A stretch of 10,645 bases of DNA from an uncultured Collinsella sp. (GTDB taxonomy: Bacteria > Actinomycetota > Coriobacteriia > Coriobacteriales > Coriobacteriaceae). Position numbers and translations under genes: made by a program. Below the pieces are notes generated by a model. That model did not search any database. It was not told where the DNA came from and saw nothing but the letters and a program-made list of their open reading frames with translations. The stretch spans positions 1-10,645 of the forward strand of contig CABUHP010000037.1 in assembly GCA_902491415.1 (NCBI GenBank), in the 5' to 3' direction. Of the stretch, positions 5,954 to 10,645 are shown in pieces. The first letter of the stretch is position 1; the number at the start of each line of letters is the position of its first letter.

Positions 5954-6751
5954 TTGCAGGAATGTCCCCTGACTCTCCCCGCAGCAACGGCGGACCCTGC
6001 CCTACTCACCCTGCGCAAGATTTACGGAACCGTGTTGGGCTTTGTCGTGCTGCCCATCGACCCATTTGCCGCAACTGTGAAATACACCATGCCCACCTGC
6101 AAGACGCGCGAGCGTTCCAAGCGTCTATACACGCTCGATGTAGCAATGGACATCCTGGAGCGGCTGCACGGAACCTCGCTCGAGGCGCCGTTCATCATGG
6201 CGTGCTTTGGCTCATACCGGTCGGGTGAGTCGCTGGGCATCCGCACCGATGAGGTCATGCCGTTTGCGACGGAATCCACAACGCTCGCAACGGTCGACCT
6301 CGTGCGCCAGACGGAGCAAGCGGGCATCGAGCCCACGGCGGACGGCGTACTCAAGACGCGGAAGTCCATACGCACAGTCGTGGTGCTGCCGGATGCCGTC
6401 GGGCGCCTGCTCGAAATTGCAGACGAGCGCCGCGCGGCAGGCTCCGAGTAGCTAGCAGATCGCGGGGACGGGCTGCCCATGAACCGGGGGATGTGCAATC
6501 ATAGATGGAAGGAGTGGTGCGCAGCCGAGGGCATCGAGCACATCCCATGGTCGAACCTCCGCAACTCGTGGCGAACCATCTGCGAGATGGAGCTGCACAT
6601 GCCCTGGAACCTCATGGAAATGTTCATGGGACACTCCCTGCCGGGCGTGTCGGGGCGACATTTTATTCGTCCCTCCCGTGAGCAGGTGGCGCGTTCCGTT
6701 TGCGACACAGTTGGGATAAATTGGGATATTTCCCAACAAACCAGCATGTAA
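5954..6751 (+). pseudogene. Decayed tyrosine recombinase (integrase)
   Basis: This is the remnant of an XerC/phage-type integrase at the right edge of the island. The frame is open from 5891 (TTG possible at 5954) and lacks most of the N-terminal arm- and core-binding domains. Catalytic-domain landmarks are FGSYRSGESLGIR (the first Arg), LKTRKSIRTVVVLP (the beta-hairpin Lys region), then WSNLRNSWRT (second Arg), MGHS, and GRHFIRPS where the tyrosine nucleophile is expected. An in-frame TAG at 6449-6451 splits it, and the same frame resumes (LADRGDGLPMNRG) to the TAA at 6751. The HxxR position reads SNLR, and the nucleophile position seems to be Phe. With the truncation and stop codon, it is very probably inactive. 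The last codons overlap the attachment-like sequence at 6711-6736. Confidence 0.8.
6711..6736. repeat. Attachment-like iterated sequence at the integrase 3' end
   Basis: TTGGGATA occurs twice at 10-bp spacing (6711 and 6721), then TCCCAA (6731-6736), making the perfect dyad TTGGGA-TATT-TCCCAA. A near-identical direct copy of 6711-6729 is at 2685-2704, and an exact inverted 15-bp copy of 6716-6730 is at 2730-2744. The position beside an integrase fits a recombination core site. Confidence 0.45.
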
Positions 6752-6767
6752 AGCGGGCGCGGTTAAT

Positions 6768-7103
6768 AGTGACAGATTTAGATGAACTAATCAGTCGGTT
6801 TCGAATGTCTAAATCTGTAACAGTTAGACCTGTTTTTGCCGAGTTGTTGTTACAGATTGAGATACTGAGATTGGACGTTTTCCTTTGTCTTGATCTGTAA
6901 CAGATAGAAGGGTTTCTGGCCCCTAGTTGTTACAGATTGAGATATTTAACGGAGGGCTCACCGTTCATCTCGATCTGTAACAGTAAGAGGGGTTTTGGGA
7001 CCCAAGATGTTACAGATCGAGACATTTGCCATGCAGGTCCCCCGTTTGTCTCGATCTGTAACATCTAGACCCGGATTCCGCCTCCACCTGTTACAGATTG
7101 AGA
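6768..7103. repeat. Array of a 15-bp element in alternating orientation, 25-nt spacing
   Basis: There are nine arms. R-type arms (consensus TGTTACAGATTGAGA) begin at 6768 (degenerate), 6848, 6928, 7008 and 7089. L-type arms (the reverse complement, TCTCGATCTGTAACA) begin at 6808, 6888, 6968 and 7049. All gaps are 25 nt except one of 26 (7023-7048). Centres between L and R are related to each other (GTTAGAC start, GGG...CCC core), so this is a diverged 80-bp tandem repeat with dyad units, not a CRISPR. The units could form 15-bp RNA stems with a small inner hairpin. No gene is visible between 6752 and 7203. Confidence 0.85.
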
Positions 7104-7159
7104 TGTTTGTGTCCGCGCCAGCCCCGCCCCTAGCCGTGGTCCCATATAAACAAACCCCG

Positions 7160-7168
7160 TGGTAAACT
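7160..7168 (+). promoter_or_regulatory. Extended -10 candidate for the zinc-ribbon gene
   Basis: TGGTAAACT gives a TGn-extended -10 (TAAACT, 7163-7168) 35 nt before the ATG at 7204. No convincing -35 is seen. Confidence 0.3.
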
Positions 7169-7203
7169 TGACCGAACTGTTAATATTCCGAAAGGTACCC
7201 GTA

Positions 7204-7635
7204 ATGTCCAAGTACATCTCCGAGCTCATGTCGCCGCAGCTTATGGGCGTCGTCTATGCCTTCGTTGGCTTTATCATCGCCCTGTATGTGCTGTCGGTCG
7301 TCTATGTGTTTATCGACGCTCGCCGCCGCGGCGCCAGCGCCTACGTGGCATGGGGCATCATCGCCCTCATCCCGTTTGTGGGCCTCATCGCCTACCTGGT
7401 CCTGCGTCCGCACTCCTACGCGGCCGACCGCGAGGAGCAGGAGCTGGACATGGCCCTGCGCGAGCGCCAACTTGCCCAGTACGGCACCTGCCCGCAGTGC
7501 GGCGCGCCCATCGAGAAGGACTTTGTGGTCTGCCCCGTGTGCGACACCCAGGTTCGCAACGTGTGCCCCAGCTGCCATCGCCCGCTTGATGCGCACTGGA
7601 AGGTCTGCCCCTACTGCCGAACTCGCATCCAGTAA
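7204..7635 (+). CDS. Membrane-anchored double zinc-ribbon protein
   Basis: This 143-aa protein has two predicted transmembrane helices near the N-terminus (about residues 12-36 and 46-67), separated by a basic turn (DARRRG). A charged helix (72-92) follows, then two zinc ribbons: C96-x2-C99 with C110-x2-C113, and C121-x2-C124 with C135-x2-C138. The membrane part resembles the small PLDc_N-type two-helix domain; the ribbons are of the DZR type. The role is unknown: ribbons may bind protein or RNA at the inner face of the membrane. The ATG at 7204 is preferred over the frame's earlier GTG at 7159 because AAAGG precedes it at 9 nt spacing and the helix context then starts cleanly. It lies alone between the repeat array and thrS, with a hairpin terminator after it. 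Confidence 0.85.
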   Translation: MSKYISELMSPQLMGVVYAFVGFIIALYVLSVVYVFIDARRRGASAYVAWGIIALIPFVGLIAYLVLRPHSYAADREEQELDMALRERQLAQYGTCPQCGAPIEKDFVVCPVCDTQVRNVCPSCHRPLDAHWKVCPYCRTRIQ

Positions 7636-7735
7636 CGCATCCATCGCCGGGCCGGCCGCATGCCACGGGCACAGCGCGCCCCGCGCAAGCCACGCGCGCA
7701 ACCCGTCCCACACGATGAAGCATGCGTAGAAAATC

Positions 7736-7764
7736 GCCCGCCGCGCCATTAAGGTGCGGCGGGC
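7736..7764. terminator. Hairpin terminator between the zinc-ribbon gene and thrS
   Basis: GCCCGCCGCGCC (7736-7747) pairs with GGTGCGGCGGGC (7753-7764), a 12-bp stem with one G-T pair and loop ATTAA. The plus-strand tail is only weakly T-rich (GCTTGTAT). The minus strand has TTTT after the stem, so it may work both ways. It abuts the thrS -35 box. Confidence 0.55.
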
Positions 7765-7766
7765 GC

Positions 7767-7794
7767 TTGTATACCAAGGCAACCTGCCTATAAT
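7767..7794 (+). promoter_or_regulatory. thrS promoter
   Basis: TTGTAT (7767-7772), 16-nt spacer, TATAAT (7789-7794). Transcription would start near 7800, giving a leader of about 65 nt. Confidence 0.75.
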
Positions 7795-7837
7795 GATGCA
7801 AGTCAAAAACGCCGAGCGCATCGCACGCACTTGCATC
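7795..7837 (+). promoter_or_regulatory. Leader hairpin of thrS mRNA
   Basis: GATGCAAGT (7795-7803) and ACTTGCATC (7829-7837) are perfect 9-bp arms at the very 5' end of the predicted transcript, 11 nt before the ribosome site. The left arm partly precedes the expected start point (about 7800), so only part may be in the RNA. There is no T-box core motif. It might serve ThrRS autoregulation, as a tRNA-mimic operator does in E. coli thrS, or mRNA stability. Confidence 0.4.
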
Positions 7838-7864
7838 AGGCATCCGAGAGGAGAAAACATACCC

Positions 7865-9679
<1,815 letters not shown>

Positions 9680-9700
9680 GGCAACCCAACAGAAACAACG

Positions 9701-9736
9701 AAAGGCGACCGTCCACAAAGGGCGGTCGCCTTTTTT
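9701..9736 (+). terminator. Rho-independent terminator of thrS
   Basis: AAAGGCGACCGTCC (9701-9714) pairs with GGGCGGTCGCCTTT (9720-9733), one G-T pair, loop ACAAA, followed by a run of six T. It lies 22 nt after the stop codon. Confidence 0.92.
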
Positions 9737-9750
9737 AATGCCAAAACGAG

Positions 9751-9778
9751 AAAAAGCCGCTGGTAGAGCGCCTTTTTT
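9751..9778. terminator. Second A/T-flanked hairpin, possible bidirectional terminator
   Basis: AAAAAGcCGCT pairs with AGCGcCTTTTT around GGTAG (one C-C mismatch). T-runs follow on both strands. The right arm can also pair with AAAAAGG at 9786-9792, an alternative fold. It may back up thrS termination. Confidence 0.45.
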
Positions 9779-9876
9779 GTTGTGCAAAAAGGTACAGGTT
9801 TTTGTAGAGGGCTATGGAGATGTGTCCTTTCGCGCCGCAATTTGTGCAATCTGGGAAAACAGTCCGAATTAACTTG

Positions 9877-10002
9877 TATAATGGCTCGCGTCGAAAGATA
9901 CAATAACCTGTACTTTTGCGACTGCGGCTAGCTGCGAGCGAGAAGATGTTCTAAACGCCCCGGTATTTGCGTGCGTCGCAAAGCCAGAAAAGGGGGCGAG
10001 AG
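9877..10002 (+). promoter_or_regulatory. Promoter and leader of the LoaP-like gene
   Basis: TATAAT (9877-9882) is a strong -10 without a clear -35. The leader of about 115 nt can fold two ways: TTTGCGAC (9915-9922) with GTCGCAAA (9975-9982), or TTTGCG (9966-9971) with CGCAAA (9977-9982). The second hairpin ends 8 nt before the AGGGGG ribosome site. LoaP-type factors use RNA hairpins near promoters, so this leader may be a recognition or autoregulatory site. No other gene is seen in 9737-10002. Confidence 0.45.
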
Positions 10003-10593
10003 ATGGAGCAGACAACGCGGCGCCAAGAGCAACTGCCGGGCGCATTCAACGGCGCAACTACCAACAGCCAGCATGGCCGCGTCCGCTGGTATCTGGTCCA
10101 CACCCCCAACGGTAAAGAGCGCGAGACCTGCGAAAAGGTCCGCCGTATTATCCCGCACGATCTGATGCAGGACGCTTTTGTGATGCAAAAGGAGTTCTGG
10201 TTTAAGCGGGACGGCGCCTGGTCGCTCCAAACCAAACCCATGTACAAGGAATATTTCTTCGTCGCCACGCACGATGCCGCAGCGCTCGATAGGGCTTTGG
10301 TTCAACTGAGCTTTGGCTGCCGCATTGCCGGCAGCAGGGAGCGGGCCTATGCGCCTATGCCGGACGATGCGCAGGAGTGGTACCGCAGCGTGCTGGACGA
10401 CGACGGAGTGGTGCGCAACAGCGTGGCGCGCATAGAAGATGGCGTGCTGCACATAGAGCAGGGTCCACTTGTGGGGCAAGAGGCCCGCGTTAAAAAGGTC
10501 GACCGTCATAAGCGCTGGTGCCTGGTGGACGTGGGCGAAGGCGTCTCCGCTTTTAGGGAGCTGCTTCCGCTGGACGTTCCCAGCAAAACGTAA
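10003..10593 (+). CDS. LoaP-like NusG-family transcription antiterminator
   Basis: This 196-aa protein is a specialised NusG paralogue. The NGN domain spans about residues 27-130, starting RVRWYLVHTPNGKERETCEKVRRIIP and including a YKEYFFVAT strand. A KOW-type region follows at about 150-185 (GPLVGQEARVKKVDRHKRWCLVDV). NusG paralogues of the LoaP/RfaH/UpxY class bind RNA polymerase and suppress termination in one long operon, often for polysaccharide or secondary-metabolite synthesis; the operon normally follows, here beyond the right edge. I choose ATG 10003 because AGGGGG precedes it at a normal distance. The frame also opens at TTG 9967, but that lacks a ribosome site. The gene is monocistronic within view: only 52 nt follow, with no gene seen. 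The LoaP assignment within the class is probable, not certain. Confidence 0.85.
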   Translation: MEQTTRRQEQLPGAFNGATTNSQHGRVRWYLVHTPNGKERETCEKVRRIIPHDLMQDAFVMQKEFWFKRDGAWSLQTKPMYKEYFFVATHDAAALDRALVQLSFGCRIAGSRERAYAPMPDDAQEWYRSVLDDDGVVRNSVARIEDGVLHIEQGPLVGQEARVKKVDRHKRWCLVDVGEGVSAFRELLPLDVPSKT

Positions 10594-10645
10594 GGGATAC
10601 GTTGCACCGGCAATTTATTTGGTTTTTGAATTTGTGGATTGGGGG

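Larger units (their letters stand above)
2583..6767. mobile_element. Small integrated island with XRE pair, RhuM, hypothetical gene and decayed integrase
   Basis: The island is bounded on the left by a repeat unit whose right arm breaks off at 2582. On the right is a degenerate half-unit that starts at 6768, exactly in register with the array. The content is phage- or island-like: divergent XRE regulators, a RhuM protein, an orphan protein and a tyrosine recombinase remnant at the right end. Attachment-like TTGGGATAA sequences lie just inside both edges. The exact ends are inferred, not proven. Confidence 0.45.

Noticed and set aside
5629..6018. Minus-strand frame of 129 aa
   Set aside because: It runs through a strand-specific terminator and hairpins and overlaps genes on the other strand; no domain seen.
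6700..6900. Plus-strand 66-aa frame over the integrase end and repeat array
   Set aside because: It is translated from repeat units and attachment-like sequence, with no ribosome site.
6768..7103. CRISPR array
   Set aside because: The 15-bp elements alternate in orientation, and the intervening sequences in L-R units are related to each other; there are no cas genes in the window.
7795..7864. T-box riboswitch before thrS
   Set aside because: The leader is only about 65 nt and lacks the conserved T-box core and an antiterminator/terminator pair.

Overview
The window is about 10.6 kb of GC-rich bacterial DNA. Its style suggests a gut coriobacterium, most likely Collinsella or a close relative. 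This is inferred from the GC-rich codon use, the two-FAD-flavoprotein glycerol-type operon, the integrase fragment style, the LoaP-like NusG paralogue and threonyl-tRNA synthetase without a TGS domain. No 16S or other species marker is present.

Layout. (1) 1-2364, minus strand: two adjacent FAD oxidoreductase genes, a GlpA-like dehydrogenase with a C-terminal [2Fe-2S] BFD domain and a second flavoprotein running off the left edge. (2) 2365-2600: promoter and operator region, plus one stray copy of an inverted-repeat unit. (3) About 2583-6767: a small integrated island. It holds a leftward XRE repressor whose start codon looks lost (ACG), a short leftward ORF, a divergent rightward XRE regulator, a RhuM-family protein, a hypothetical 291-aa protein, a possible minus-strand small RNA and a decayed tyrosine recombinase. 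(4) 6768-7103: an array of a 15-bp element in alternating orientation with almost exact 25-nt spacing. (5) 7204-9679: a membrane-anchored double zinc-ribbon protein and thrS, with its own promoter, leader hairpin and terminator. (6) 9737-10645: a leader and a LoaP/NusG-type antiterminator gene, which usually stands before a long polysaccharide or biosynthetic operon.

How it fits together. The housekeeping flanks (glycerol-type operon, thrS, loaP) appear to be separated by an island that landed in or beside the inverted-repeat array. One unit of the array is left of the island at 2535-2589; the rest, starting with a degenerate half-unit in exact register, is on the right. The island has a phage-like switch (two divergent XRE genes) driving RhuM, with the 291-aa gene behind a separate terminator.

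The strongest oddities are the alternating 40-bp-register array, an in-frame 51-bp duplication/insertion right after motif 1 of thrS, a perfect 13-bp-arm palindrome inside rhuM, and the apparent ACG start of the island repressor. None of these could be tested against databases here.
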